Of a DNA stretch of 64,000 nucleotides, positions 29,415 to 38,714 are shown piece after piece; the first letter of the stretch is position 1, and every line of letters starts with the position of its first letter. This stretch comes from Herbaspirillum aquaticum. GTDB taxonomy: Bacteria > Pseudomonadota > Gammaproteobacteria > Burkholderiales > Burkholderiaceae_D. A model generated the notes under the pieces. That model did no database searches and was not told where the DNA came from. It worked only from the letters and a program-made list of their open reading frames with translations. Made by a program: the position numbers and the translations under genes. Location: NCBI RefSeq assembly GCF_002213425.1, contig NZ_NJGV01000002.1:1-64000 (forward strand), in the 5' to 3' direction.

Positions 29415-30656
29415 TTGAGCCGCACTCGTGAACGTCGTGTAGTCATTACCGGCCTGGGATGCATCTCGCCTGTCGGCAACAACGTCGCCGATACGTGGAG
29501 TGCCATCAAGGAAGGCAAGTCCGGCATCGCTACCGTCACCAAGTTCGACGCAACCCCCTTCACCACGCACTTCGCCGGTGAAGTCAAGGGCTTCAATATC
29601 GAGGATTACATCCCCGCCAAGGAAGCGCGTCATATGGATACCTTCATCCACTTCGGCATGGCCGCCGGTATCCAGGCCATCCAGGACAGTGGATTGACGG
29701 TGACTGATGAGAATGCCGAGCGCATTGGCGTCATGATCGGTTCGGGCATCGGCGGCTTGCCGCTGATCGAAGAAACCCATGCCGAACTGACCAACCGTGG
29801 TCCGCGCCGCATCAGCCCCTTCTTCATTCCGGCCTCGATCATCAACATGATCTCGGGCAACTTGTCCATCAAGTTCGGTCTGAAGGGCCCCAACCTGGCG
29901 ATCGTTACCGCCTGCACCACCGGCCTGCATTGCATCGGCTCTGCCGCACGCATGATCATGTACGGCGATGCGGACGTGATGGTTGCCGGCGGCGCAGAAT
30001 CCAGCGTTTCGCCGCTGGGTATCGGTGGTTTCGCTTCGGCGCGCGCACTGTCGACCCGCAACGATGATCCCGCGACCGCGTCCCGCCCCTGGGACAAGGA
30101 TCGCGACGGCTTCGTGCTGGGCGAGGGTGCCGGCGTGATGGTGCTCGAAGAGTACGAACACGCCAAGGCCCGTGGCGCCAAGATCTATGCAGAACTGCTC
30201 GGCTTCGGCATGAGCGGCGATGCTTACCACATGACTGCGCCCAACCTGGATGGTCCGCGCCGCTGCGTGCTCAATGCACTGCGCGACGCCGGCGTCAATC
30301 CGGATGAAGTGCAGTACCTGAACGCGCACGGTACGTCGACCCCGCTGGGCGACAAGAACGAATCCGACGCGATCAAGGCCGCATTCGGCGACCATGCTTA
30401 CAAGATGGTTGTCAATTCGACCAAATCCATGACCGGCCACCTCCTGGGTGGTGCCGGTGGCCTGGAAACGGTGTTGACCGTGCTGGCAGTGCACAATCAG
30501 GTGTCGCCGCCGACGATGAACATCTTCAACCAGGATCCGGAATGCGATCTGGATTACTGCGCCAACCAGGCGCGGGACATGAAGATCGATATTGCCGTCA
30601 AGAACTCCTTCGGGTTCGGTGGCACCAACGGTACCCTGGTCATCGGCAAGATGTAA
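29415..30656 (+). CDS. fabF: Beta-ketoacyl-ACP synthase II
   Basis: 413 residues beginning at TTG 29415 with CAGGAGA upstream; no ATG or GTG fits the N-terminus ([18 protein letters not shown]). Active-site Cys is in [10 protein letters not shown], and the two His are in [11 protein letters not shown] and [13 protein letters not shown]. It elongates acyl-ACP and handles temperature control of C16:1 to C18:1. A terminator follows. Confidence 0.97.
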   Translation: MSRTRERRVVITGLGCISPVGNNVADTWSAIKEGKSGIATVTKFDATPFTTHFAGEVKGFNIEDYIPAKEARHMDTFIHFGMAAGIQAIQDSGLTVTDENAERIGVMIGSGIGGLPLIEETHAELTNRGPRRISPFFIPASIINMISGNLSIKFGLKGPNLAIVTACTTGLHCIGSAARMIMYGDADVMVAGGAESSVSPLGIGGFASARALSTRNDDPATASRPWDKDRDGFVLGEGAGVMVLEEYEHAKARGAKIYAELLGFGMSGDAYHMTAPNLDGPRRCVLNALRDAGVNPDEVQYLNAHGTSTPLGDKNESDAIKAAFGDHAYKMVVNSTKSMTGHLLGGAGGLETVLTVLAVHNQVSPPTMNIFNQDPECDLDYCANQARDMKIDIAVKNSFGFGGTNGTLVIGKM

Positions 30657-30664
30657 AATGCAAG

Positions 30665-30700
30665 ACCCGGCTTCCCTTCGGAAGCCGGGTTTGTCGTTTT
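30665..30700 (+). terminator. Terminator after fabF
   Basis: ACCCGGCTTC and GAAGCCGGGT form a 10-bp stem with a CCTTCG loop, followed by a T-rich tract, directly after the fabF stop. Confidence 0.85.
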
Positions 30701-30737
30701 AATGGCGCACATTGCGCACTTTCCGCCCGGGTAACCC

Positions 30738-31235
30738 ATGTCGATCGCAGTGTCTGCGGATATCAAACCTTCCCGCTTGCTCCTCCTGGTCACTGCCTTT
30801 GCTTCGCTGTGCGTGGCCTTGATCGGCGTAGTGCTGGTATTTGGCCTGCCGGGTGCGTTGTCCTGGACTGCCCGCATCCTCCTGGCCATGAGCTGCATCC
30901 TGGCGGCGGCGCTGGCCATGGCACTGGTGTTGCGCGCGCGCAAGGTGATCTGGCTGCATATTTCCGGCACCGGGCAGATTCGCGTAGTAGAGCACCTGCT
31001 GCCCTCGGCGCGCGCCAAGCCGCAGGTGATGAAAGCCGGGCTGGCCCAGCTGCTGGCTGGCAGCACCATCTGGCCAGGCATGCTGTTTCTGCGCCTGCGC
31101 CTGGAAAATGGCAAGACCCGAACCATCCCCATTCTCACGGATTCCGTCTCCGAAGATACATTCCGTGCACTTTCCGTGGCGTGCCGCTGGCTGATCAGTC
31201 ACAATACGGCCAAGGCAAGGATGCTGGAAAAATAA
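30738..31235 (+). CDS. YgfX-like membrane protein
   Basis: 165 residues. Two membrane helices (about 13-35 and 43-65) in the first 70 residues are followed by a small soluble domain (VIWLHISGTGQIRVVEH, then FLRLRLENGKTRTIPILTDS). This architecture matches YgfX/CptA-like proteins. Its place between fabF and rpoE recurs in betaproteobacteria. The precise role is unknown. Confidence 0.7.
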   Translation: MSIAVSADIKPSRLLLLVTAFASLCVALIGVVLVFGLPGALSWTARILLAMSCILAAALAMALVLRARKVIWLHISGTGQIRVVEHLLPSARAKPQVMKAGLAQLLAGSTIWPGMLFLRLRLENGKTRTIPILTDSVSEDTFRALSVACRWLISHNTAKARMLEK

Positions 31236-31326
31236 GGCTGGCAGACTTGAAAATTGCCGAGCTGGAAGCATCTGCGCGAGGCAATGACGATAAAACAACA
31301 CGGCCATAAAAAACAAGGAACCCGGT

Positions 31327-31929
31327 TTGACGACAGAACGCGAAATAGACCAACAGCTTGTTGAGCGCGTCCAGCGTGGCGACAAGAAGGCGTTCGAGCT
31401 ATTGGTAGTCAAGTATCAACGCAAGCTGATGCGCCTGGTGTCACGCCTGGTGCGCGACCAGGCCGAAGCCGAAGACGTGGTGCAGGAAGCCTTCATCAAG
31501 GCATATCGTGCGCTGCCGCAATTCCGTGGCGATTCGGCCTTCTATACCTGGCTTTACCGCATCGGCATCAACACTGCCAAGAACTATTTGGTCACCATGG
31601 GCCGCAGGGCGCCAACTTCGACAGAAGCAGATGCAGAAGAAGCTGAAACTTTTGACGACGCAGACCATCTGAGGGACATCAACACTCCAGAGTCGATGTT
31701 GGCCACCAAGCAGATTGCTCAAACGGTCAACGTGGCGATGGAGGCATTGCCGGAAGAATTACGTACTGCCATCACGTTGCGCGAGATCGAGGGGTTGAGC
31801 TACGACGAGATTGCAGATGCGATGAATTGTCCGATCGGCACCGTGCGCAGCCGTATTTTCCGCGCCCGGGAAGCAATTGCCGAGAAGTTGCGTCCACTGC
31901 TGGATACGGCGGCGGACAAGCGCTGGTAA
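31327..31929 (+). CDS. rpoE: RNA polymerase sigma factor RpoE (AlgU type)
   Basis: 200 residues starting at TTG 31327, with AAGGA nine bases before. Region 2 shows FELLVVKYQRKLMRLV and EDVVQEAFIKAYRAL, and region 4 shows LREIEGLSYDEIADAMNCPIGTVRSRIFRAREA. It is the envelope-stress ECF sigma factor, held at the membrane by RseA (next gene). The following rseA-rseB-mucD order completes the circuit. Confidence 0.96.
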   Translation: MTTEREIDQQLVERVQRGDKKAFELLVVKYQRKLMRLVSRLVRDQAEAEDVVQEAFIKAYRALPQFRGDSAFYTWLYRIGINTAKNYLVTMGRRAPTSTEADAEEAETFDDADHLRDINTPESMLATKQIAQTVNVAMEALPEELRTAITLREIEGLSYDEIADAMNCPIGTVRSRIFRAREAIAEKLRPLLDTAADKRW

Positions 31930-32005
31930 TGAGGCCACAAGCCTGTTGTTAAAAAGAAAATAATAAAGCGGGTATGGAACTAAGATATTTGCCGGGTGAC
32001 TGCAC

Positions 32006-32704
32006 ATGGATACCAAAGTAACGACCAAAGAACAGATCTCAGCCCTCGCCGATGGTGAGCTGGGTTCTGAAGAAATGACTCTTGCCTTCGCGGCCCTGCG
32101 TTCTTCCAAGGACGCCCAGGACGCTTGGGAGGATTACCATCGCATCGGCGAGGTGCTGCGTTCGGAGGAGATGGATGTCTCCCTGAGTGCTGGCTTCTCG
32201 GCCAAGATGAGCGCCTTGCTCGACGCCGAGCCCGCCATCGTGGCACCGCAGCTTGCGCCTGCGCAGCCGGTGGCAGAGGTGGCACCGGCCGCGCAGGCCG
32301 TGGCAGCGTCCAAGACCGCCGCCAATGGCGACCATCGCGCGAGCCGTCCCGGCCGCCTGGTGCGTTTCCTGATGCCCAGTGCTGCAGCGGCTGCAGCTGC
32401 CGTGGCTGCGGTGTTCGTGGCGATGCCGCAGCAAGTGGTGGTGACGGCCGACGCCAAGGGGGCAGCGCCTGTGGCCCAGGTGGCTTCGGCGCCGGTCAAT
32501 GTGCCCTCGGCCATTGCCACCGTCGCTGATACCAACGGCAATCCGCAGAACGTGAACCAACTGAGCTCGCTGGCGCAACAGGGTGAAGTCAAGCGCGATC
32601 CGCGCATCGACGATTACCTGTTCGCTCATCAGCGTTTCTCGCCGTCCTACAGTTCGGCGCAATACACCCGTTCCGCAGCCTTCTCCTCGGACGCAGACAA
32701 GTAA
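32006..32704 (+). CDS. rseA: Anti-sigma-E factor RseA (MucA type)
   Basis: 232 residues. The N-terminal sigma-binding domain reads EQISALADGELGSEEM and WEDYHRIGEVLRSEE. A single membrane helix (about 118-140, Ala/Val-rich) separates it from a periplasmic Ala/Val-rich tail. It sequesters RpoE until proteolysis. The stop is one base before rseB. Confidence 0.92.
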   Translation: MDTKVTTKEQISALADGELGSEEMTLAFAALRSSKDAQDAWEDYHRIGEVLRSEEMDVSLSAGFSAKMSALLDAEPAIVAPQLAPAQPVAEVAPAAQAVAASKTAANGDHRASRPGRLVRFLMPSAAAAAAAVAAVFVAMPQQVVVTADAKGAAPVAQVASAPVNVPSAIATVADTNGNPQNVNQLSSLAQQGEVKRDPRIDDYLFAHQRFSPSYSSAQYTRSAAFSSDADK

Positions 32705-32705
32705 G

Positions 32706-33752
32706 ATGCATCTGACGGGGCGTCTGTACGGCGTACTGTGCTTGCTGGCCACGTTGTTGGGGTTTTCCTTGGCGCCATCCGCTCATGCGGCGGATGGCGT
32801 TTCCACAACTGCGGCCAGCGAAGCCACCACTTCTTCCGCCATGCTGGCGCAATTGCAGAAAATGCAATCTGCTGCCCAGCGTCTCAATTACTCAGGCAGT
32901 TTCGTCTACCAGCAGGCCGCGCAGATGCGCAGCTCGCGGGTCACCCATGTGGTGGCTGGCAAGAGCGAGCTGGAAAAGCTGGAACTGCTCGACGGCAAGC
33001 CGCGCGAGTTCGTGCGCGACAACGAGGAGGTCGCCAGTTACGACCCCGAGCAGCGCATCGTGCGCCGTGAAAAGCGGGTCACCCGTGATACTTTCCCGGC
33101 CATCGTCGATGCGCGCCCGGAAGACCTTGCCCGCTACTATCGGCTGCAGTCCGACGGCGATGAGCGCGTGGCCGGCCGCAACTGCCAGGCCATCGTGCTG
33201 GCGCCGCGCGACAAGCTGCGCTACGGCTACCGTTTCTGCGCCGACCAGGCCACCGGCCTGTTGCTGCGTGCACAGACGCTGGATGGCCGTGGCGAGGTGA
33301 TCGAACAGATCGCCTTCACCCAGATCGACATCGGGGGGATTGATCGCGCCCGCGTCAACCCCACTTACAAGGACACGCGTGGCTGGCGCATCGAAAAGGC
33401 CGCCACGGTGCCGGCCGACCTGTCGGCCTGGCAGGTCGTGCCGCCGCCTGGTTTCCAGAAGATCCAGCAGGTGCGGCGCGTCATTTCCGACAGCGGTGAG
33501 GCGGGTGCTGCGCCGGCCCAGAACCGTCCGGCTGAACGCGAAGTCCTGCAAGTCGTGTTTTCCGACGGGCTGGCTGCCATCTCGGTGTTCATCGAGCCAG
33601 GCAGCCAAGGCCGGGAAGAGGGTACGATACAGCAGGGTGCCATGAATATCCTGGGCAAACGCCAGGGAGATTACTGGCTCACCGTGGTGGGAGAGGTGCC
33701 CGCCGCTGCGATTCGTCAGGTCGCCAATTCCATTGAACTGAAATCCAAATAA
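32706..33752 (+). CDS. rseB: Periplasmic sigma-E regulator RseB (MucB type)
   Basis: 348 residues from ATG 32706, directly after rseA. A signal peptide (about 1-28, ending SAHAADG) leads to a LolA-like N-terminal domain (SAAQRLNYSGSFVYQQA) and a smaller C-terminal domain (GDYWLTVVGEVP). It shields RseA from cleavage and may sense mislocalised lipoproteins or LPS. Confidence 0.94.
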   Translation: MHLTGRLYGVLCLLATLLGFSLAPSAHAADGVSTTAASEATTSSAMLAQLQKMQSAAQRLNYSGSFVYQQAAQMRSSRVTHVVAGKSELEKLELLDGKPREFVRDNEEVASYDPEQRIVRREKRVTRDTFPAIVDARPEDLARYYRLQSDGDERVAGRNCQAIVLAPRDKLRYGYRFCADQATGLLLRAQTLDGRGEVIEQIAFTQIDIGGIDRARVNPTYKDTRGWRIEKAATVPADLSAWQVVPPPGFQKIQQVRRVISDSGEAGAAPAQNRPAEREVLQVVFSDGLAAISVFIEPGSQGREEGTIQQGAMNILGKRQGDYWLTVVGEVPAAAIRQVANSIELKSK

Positions 33753-33766
33753 AAGAGACCGTTGCA

Positions 33767-35245
33767 ATGACTCCCATGAAGAACACCCTTGCCGGCGCCT
33801 TGCTGGCCGCTTCCGTCTTCGCTGCAGCACCGGCCGTGGTGGCGGCGCCTCCCGTGGCTTCGCCCACGGTCGCAGCCCTGCCTGACTTCGCCGATATCGT
33901 CGAGCGCACCGGTCCGGCGGTGGTGAATATTCGTACTACCGAGCGCGTGCGCCAGAATGCCCAAGGGCAGGGCGGCATGGATGATCCGGAAATGCAGGAA
34001 TTCTTCCGCCGCTTCTTCGGCATCCCCATCCCGCGCCAGCAGCAACCTGGTACCCCGCGCGGCAATGGCAAGCAGGGCGGCCAGGGCCAGCAGGAAGAAG
34101 TGCCGCGCGGCGTGGGCTCGGGCTTCATCATCTCGGCCGATGGCTTCATCATGACCAATGCGCACGTGGTGGATGGGGCCAGCGAGGTCTACGTAACCCT
34201 GACCGACAAACGTGAATTCAAAGCCAAGATCGTGGGCTCGGATACCCGCACCGACGTGGCCGTGCTCAAGATCGATGGCAGCAACCTGCCGCGCCTGAAC
34301 ATGGGCGACTCCGACAAGATCCGCGTCGGTGAATGGGTATTGGCGATCGGCTCGCCCTTCGGCCTGGAAAATACCGTGACCGCCGGCATCGTCTCGGCCA
34401 AGGCGCGCGACACCGGCGACTACCTGCCGTTGATCCAGACCGACGTGGCGGTCAACCCGGGCAATTCGGGTGGCCCGCTGATCAATCTCAAGGGTGAAGT
34501 GGTCGGCATCAATTCGCAGATCTACAGCCGTTCCGGCGGCTTCATGGGCATCTCCTTTGCGGTGCCCATCGATGAGGCGCTGCGTGTAGCCGACCAGCTC
34601 AAGGCCAGCGGGCGCGTCACGCGCGGCCGTATCGGCGTGCAGATCGGCGAAGTCACCAAGGATGTGGCCGAGTCGCTGGGCCTGGCCCGTGCGCAGGGCG
34701 CGCTGGTGCAGCGCGTGGAAGCCGGTGGCCCGGCTGACAAGGCGGGCCTGGAGGCGGGCGACATCATCCTGAAGTACAACGGCGCAACCATCGAGCGCCC
34801 CAGCGACTTGCCGCGCATGGTCGGTTCCACCAAGCCGGGTGCCAAGGCCACCGTCAATATCTGGCGCAAGGGCAGTGCCCGTGACGTCAGCGTGACCGTG
34901 GTCGAGCTGGAAGCCGACAAGCCCAAGCAGGCCGAGGAAAAGAAGGCCAAGCCCGACAACACCCCCAACTCCCTGGGCCTGGTGGTGAGCGACCTGAGCG
35001 ATGCGCAGAAGAAGGAGCTGAAGGTCGAAAACGGCGTGCTGGTGGAAAACGTCAGCGGTGCCGCTGCTGCCGCCGGCATCCGTCCGGGCGATGTCATCCA
35101 GCGTCTCAACGAGGTCGATGTCAACGACAGCAAGCAATTTGGCCAGCTGGTGGCCAAGCTCGATGCCAAGAAGCGGGCGGCGGTGCTGGTGCGCCGTGGC
35201 GACTCCTCGCAGTTCGTGCCGCTGCGTCCGAACGGCGGCAACTGA
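33767..35245 (+). CDS. mucD: Do-family periplasmic serine protease (DegP/MucD)
   Basis: 492 residues. A signal peptide (cleavage near VVAAPP) precedes the protease domain with the triad His in TNAHVVDGA, Asp in TRTDVAVLK and Ser in GNSGGPLI, then two PDZ domains (about 285-375 and 400-485). A Gly/Gln-rich loop near residue 90 is the LA-loop region. It degrades or refolds misfolded envelope proteins and is the usual last gene of the rpoE-rseAB-mucD unit. ATG 33776 is an alternative start. Confidence 0.95.
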   Translation: MTPMKNTLAGALLAASVFAAAPAVVAAPPVASPTVAALPDFADIVERTGPAVVNIRTTERVRQNAQGQGGMDDPEMQEFFRRFFGIPIPRQQQPGTPRGNGKQGGQGQQEEVPRGVGSGFIISADGFIMTNAHVVDGASEVYVTLTDKREFKAKIVGSDTRTDVAVLKIDGSNLPRLNMGDSDKIRVGEWVLAIGSPFGLENTVTAGIVSAKARDTGDYLPLIQTDVAVNPGNSGGPLINLKGEVVGINSQIYSRSGGFMGISFAVPIDEALRVADQLKASGRVTRGRIGVQIGEVTKDVAESLGLARAQGALVQRVEAGGPADKAGLEAGDIILKYNGATIERPSDLPRMVGSTKPGAKATVNIWRKGSARDVSVTVVELEADKPKQAEEKKAKPDNTPNSLGLVVSDLSDAQKKELKVENGVLVENVSGAAAAAGIRPGDVIQRLNEVDVNDSKQFGQLVAKLDAKKRAAVLVRRGDSSQFVPLRPNGGN

Positions 35246-35288
35246 GGTCGGGCCATTTTTCCGTAAAATTGCCTGATACTTCAGCATG

Positions 35289-35322
35289 AAGGCTGCGGCT
35301 CACAAGGGCCGCAGCCTTTTTC
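35289..35322 (+). terminator. Terminator after mucD
   Basis: AAGGCTGCGGC and GCCGCAGCCTT form an 11-bp stem, followed by a T-run, 44 bases past mucD. Confidence 0.88.
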
Positions 35323-35366
35323 CTTGGTTCGCGCCGGGCTGAGGGAAGAAACTTTCATATGGGCCT

Positions 35367-35660
35367 ATGACCACTCCTTCTTCACACCCGGTCGCCGGGC
35401 AAGCCTTGCACTTCATCATCTACTCGCGCAGCTACTGCCACCTGTGTGAAGACCTGCGTGACGCCTTGCGCCAAGCCCTGGGCGAGATCCCGGCCAGGAT
35501 CGAGATGGTCGACGTGGATGCCGATGAGGCGCTGGTCGCGCGTTACGACGAGCTGGTGCCGGTATTGATGGGGCAGGGCCGGGATGGCCAGTGGCAGGAG
35601 TTGTGCCATTACCATCTGGATAAGCCGCGCCTGCAGGCATTTGTTGCTGAAATGAAATAA
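35367..35660 (+). CDS. Glutaredoxin-like family protein
   Basis: 97 residues. A thioredoxin-like fold starts [17 protein letters not shown] with a CHLC redox motif. The middle [22 protein letters not shown] contains the conserved cis-Pro. It belongs to the DUF836/YruB-like small glutaredoxins often found between mucD and lepA. The partner is unknown. Confidence 0.87.
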   Translation: MTTPSSHPVAGQALHFIIYSRSYCHLCEDLRDALRQALGEIPARIEMVDVDADEALVARYDELVPVLMGQGRDGQWQELCHYHLDKPRLQAFVAEMK

Positions 35661-35761
35661 GTTGTGTTGTCGCAGCCAGGTCCGGCTGCGCGGCCTGGCA
35701 CCGGAAAGTCGGGCTTGTCCCTGTGAATTCCGGTAAAATGCCGGGTCGAATAAGCTGTTGC

Positions 35762-35805
35762 AAAGGCGCTCGGCTGGGCAAAGCCCGCTACAGAGCGCCT
35801 TTTTT
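35762..35805 (+). terminator. Terminator-like hairpin in the lepA leader
   Basis: AAGGCGCTC (35763-35771) pairs with GAGCGCCTT (35793-35801). An inner GGGC-AAA-GCCC stem lies within the loop, and the structure is followed by T residues. It ends only 20 bases before the lepA start. A TAAAAT hexamer at about 35735 lies just upstream. It may terminate the glutaredoxin transcript or act as a leader attenuator. Confidence 0.65.
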
Positions 35806-35824
35806 CATCGTTTCCAGTCTGTTA

Positions 35825-37618
35825 ATGAACAATATCCGTAATTTCTCGATCATCGCCCACATCGATCACGGCAAGTCCACGCTCGCCGACCGCATCATCC
35901 AGTTGTGCGGGGGCTTGTCCAACCGTGAGATGGAAGCCCAGGTGCTGGATTCGATGGATATCGAGCGCGAGCGCGGCATCACCATCAAGGCCCAGACCGC
36001 CGCCCTGGCCTACAAGGCCAAGGATGGCCAGATCTACAATCTCAACCTGATCGACACCCCGGGGCACGTCGACTTCAGCTATGAAGTCTCGCGCTCGCTG
36101 TCGGCCTGCGAAGGCGCGCTGCTGGTGGTCGATGCCTCCCAAGGCGTGGAAGCGCAGACGGTGGCCAACTGCTACACGGCCCTGGACCTGGGCGTGGAAG
36201 TGGTGCCGGTCTTGAACAAGATCGACCTGCCCTCCGCTGATCCGGACAACGCCAAGAGCGAGATCGAGGACGTGATCGGCATCGACGCATCCGACGCCAC
36301 TCCCTGCTCGGCCAAGACCGGCCTGGGCGTGGAAGACGTGCTCGAAGCCATCGTGGCCAAGGTGCCGGCCCCCAAGGGCGACCCGGATGCCCCGCTGCAG
36401 GCCCTGATCATCGATTCCTGGTTCGACAACTATGTCGGCGTGGTCATGCTGGTGCGCATCGTCAATGGCACCTTGCGTCCCAAGGACAAGATCCTGCTGA
36501 TGGCCACCGAGACCCAGTACCTGACCGAAAGCATCGGCGTGTTCACGCCCAAGTCGCAATCGCGCGACGCCCTGACAGCTGGACAGGTCGGTTTCGTCAT
36601 CGCCGGCATCAAGGAACTGAAGTCCGCGCGTGTGGGCGACACCATCACCCTGGCCGGCAAGCCGGCCCCGGCGCCGCTGCCCGGCTTCAAGGAAGTGCAG
36701 CCGCAGGTGTTTGCGGGCCTGTTCCCGGTGGAAGCCAACCAGTACGATGCCCTGCGCGACTCGCTGGAAAAATTGAAGCTCAACGACGCCGCCCTGATGT
36801 ACGAGCCGGAAGTGTCGCAGGCGCTGGGCTTCGGCTTCCGCTGCGGCTTCCTGGGCCTGCTGCACATGGAAATCGTGCAGGAGCGCCTGGAGCGCGAGTT
36901 CGACATGGACCTCATCACCACCGCGCCAACGGTAGTGTATGAAGTGCAGCAGCGCGACGGCACCCTGCTGATGGTGGACAACCCGTCGAAGATGCCGGAA
37001 GTCTCCAAGATCGAGGAAATCCGCGAACCCATCGTCACCGTCAACCTGTACATGCCGCAGGAATACGTGGGCTCGGTCATCACCCTGTGCACGCAGAAAC
37101 GCGGCATCCAGATGAACATGAGCTACCACGGCAAGCAGGTCCAGCTGACCTATGAAATGCCGATGGCCGAAATCGTGCTGGACTTCTTCGATCGCCTGAA
37201 GTCCACCTCGCGCGGCTACGCCTCCATGGACTACGAGTTCCAGGAATACCGCGCGGCAGACGTGGTCAAGGTCGACATGCTGATCAACAGCGAGAAGGTC
37301 GATGCGCTGGCCATCATCGTGCACCGTGCCGCGGCCCAGATCCGCGGTCGCCAGGTGGCGGCCAAGATGCGTGAGCTGATCCCGCGCCAGATGTTCGACG
37401 TGGCCATCCAGGCCGCCATTGGTGCCACCATCATCTCGCGTGAAAACGTCAAGGCCATGCGCAAGAACGTGCTGGCCAAGTGCTATGGCGGCGACATCTC
37501 CCGCAAGCGCAAGCTGCTGGAAAAGCAGAAGGCCGGCAAGAAGCGCATGAAGCAGGTGGGCTCGGTCGAAATTCCGCAGGAAGCATTCCTGGCAATCTTA
37601 CAAGTGGACGATAAATAA
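35825..37618 (+). CDS. lepA: Elongation factor 4 (LepA)
   Basis: 597 residues from ATG 35825, standard length. GTP-binding motifs are [18 protein letters not shown] and NKIDLP. Domains II, III and V and the LepA-specific C-terminal domain ([19 protein letters not shown]) are all present. It is a ribosome-associated GTPase that helps initiation and back-translocation. It precedes lepB with a one-base gap. Confidence 0.97.
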   Translation: MNNIRNFSIIAHIDHGKSTLADRIIQLCGGLSNREMEAQVLDSMDIERERGITIKAQTAALAYKAKDGQIYNLNLIDTPGHVDFSYEVSRSLSACEGALLVVDASQGVEAQTVANCYTALDLGVEVVPVLNKIDLPSADPDNAKSEIEDVIGIDASDATPCSAKTGLGVEDVLEAIVAKVPAPKGDPDAPLQALIIDSWFDNYVGVVMLVRIVNGTLRPKDKILLMATETQYLTESIGVFTPKSQSRDALTAGQVGFVIAGIKELKSARVGDTITLAGKPAPAPLPGFKEVQPQVFAGLFPVEANQYDALRDSLEKLKLNDAALMYEPEVSQALGFGFRCGFLGLLHMEIVQERLEREFDMDLITTAPTVVYEVQQRDGTLLMVDNPSKMPEVSKIEEIREPIVTVNLYMPQEYVGSVITLCTQKRGIQMNMSYHGKQVQLTYEMPMAEIVLDFFDRLKSTSRGYASMDYEFQEYRAADVVKVDMLINSEKVDALAIIVHRAAAQIRGRQVAAKMRELIPRQMFDVAIQAAIGATIISRENVKAMRKNVLAKCYGGDISRKRKLLEKQKAGKKRMKQVGSVEIPQEAFLAILQVDDK

Positions 37619-37619
37619 C

Positions 37620-38534
37620 ATGCAGGCTTTGTTGGGCAACTTCGCACTCATTCTGTTCGTGCTGATGCTGGTGACCGGCGTGATCTGGTTCGCCGACACC
37701 TTCTTCCTCTCCAAGCAGCGCCGCGCCCGTGCCGATGCCGCCCTGGCCGAGTTCGATGCCGCGGTCGCGCGCGATCAGGCGCAAGGCGTCAAGCGTGACG
37801 GTACCGTCGCCACCGCCCGTGCCGACCTGCAGGCGCGTCACTTGAAGCAGCCAGCCTGGATCGAATATTCCGGCAGCTTCTTCCCGGTCATCGCACTGGT
37901 GTTCTGCCTGCGTTCTTTCCTGTATGAACCGTTCAAGATTCCGTCCAGCTCGATGGTGCCGACCCTGCTGGTGGGCGACCTGATCCTGGTGAACAAATTC
38001 ACCTACGGTATCCGCCTGCCCATCATCAACAAGAAGATCATCGAAGTGAACCAGCCGCAGCGCGGCGACGTCATGGTCTTCAAGTACCCCAAGGACATGT
38101 CGGTGGACTACATCAAGCGCGTGGTGGGCGTGCCTGGTGATAAAATAGTCTATAAAAACAAGCGCTTAACGGTTAATGGTGAACAAATTTCTTACAAAGC
38201 GCTGCCGGATTATCTGGATGAGGAAAATCTGACGTACTATAAGCAATGGCAGGAAAACCTGACCGGCGTGGAGCACAAGATTCTCACCGATGAGCGTGCC
38301 CCCAACTTCGTGCCCAATCCCGATGCCTTCCCGCATCATGAGCTGTGCACCTACAACGCCGAAGGTTTCGCCTGCACGGTGCCGCCGGGTGAATATTTCA
38401 TGATGGGCGACAACCGGGACAACAGCCTCGACAGCCGCTACTGGGGCTTCGTGCCGGACCAGAACATCGTCGGCAAGGCCTTCTTTGTCTGGATGAACCT
38501 GGGCGATATCAAGCGGATCGGCAGCTTCCACTAA
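37620..38534 (+). CDS. lepB: Signal peptidase I
   Basis: 304 residues. Two N-terminal membrane helices (about 6-25 and 78-96) precede the periplasmic catalytic domain, with the serine in PSSSMVPTLLVGD, the lysine in YIKRVVGVPGDK, and GDNRDNSLDSRYWG. It cleaves Sec and Tat signal peptides. A local run of AT-rich codons (38140-38260) interrupts otherwise GC-rich codon use in the beta-rich domain II region. Confidence 0.97.
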   Translation: MQALLGNFALILFVLMLVTGVIWFADTFFLSKQRRARADAALAEFDAAVARDQAQGVKRDGTVATARADLQARHLKQPAWIEYSGSFFPVIALVFCLRSFLYEPFKIPSSSMVPTLLVGDLILVNKFTYGIRLPIINKKIIEVNQPQRGDVMVFKYPKDMSVDYIKRVVGVPGDKIVYKNKRLTVNGEQISYKALPDYLDEENLTYYKQWQENLTGVEHKILTDERAPNFVPNPDAFPHHELCTYNAEGFACTVPPGEYFMMGDNRDNSLDSRYWGFVPDQNIVGKAFFVWMNLGDIKRIGSFH

Positions 38535-38689
38535 GAGCGCGCCGCATCCTGGTCCAGCAGCTTACGCAGTTTCTGCAGTTTCCAACTGGCAACTTCGCAT
38601 TGTGGAGGCAGACCCGGAGCAGTTTTCAGCTTTGCTTTGAACCGATCCCGCTGACTGGTCAGGCTGGTAATCCCCGATCCACGCGCCAC
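38531..38689 (-). CDS. Possible small antisense ORF between lepB and rnc
   Basis: A minus-strand frame from GTG 38689 to a stop at 38531-38533 encodes 52 residues with sensible protein composition (SLTSQRDRFKAKLKTAPGLP, CEVASWKLQKLRKLL). It has no good ribosome site and ends inside the lepB stop codon. It could be a relict or an unrecognised small gene. In many relatives a DUF4845 gene fills this position, and none is present here. Low confidence. Confidence 0.25.
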   Translation of the reverse strand: MARGSGITSLTSQRDRFKAKLKTAPGLPPQCEVASWKLQKLRKLLDQDAARS

Positions 38690-38714
38690 TGCGCGTATCG
38701 GGGCGGCAGACTGA

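Noticed and set aside
31236..31326. Possible sigma-E autoregulatory promoter before rpoE (GACTT...TCTG)
   Set aside because: Spacing between the two boxes is about 22 bases, too long for a sigma-E promoter.
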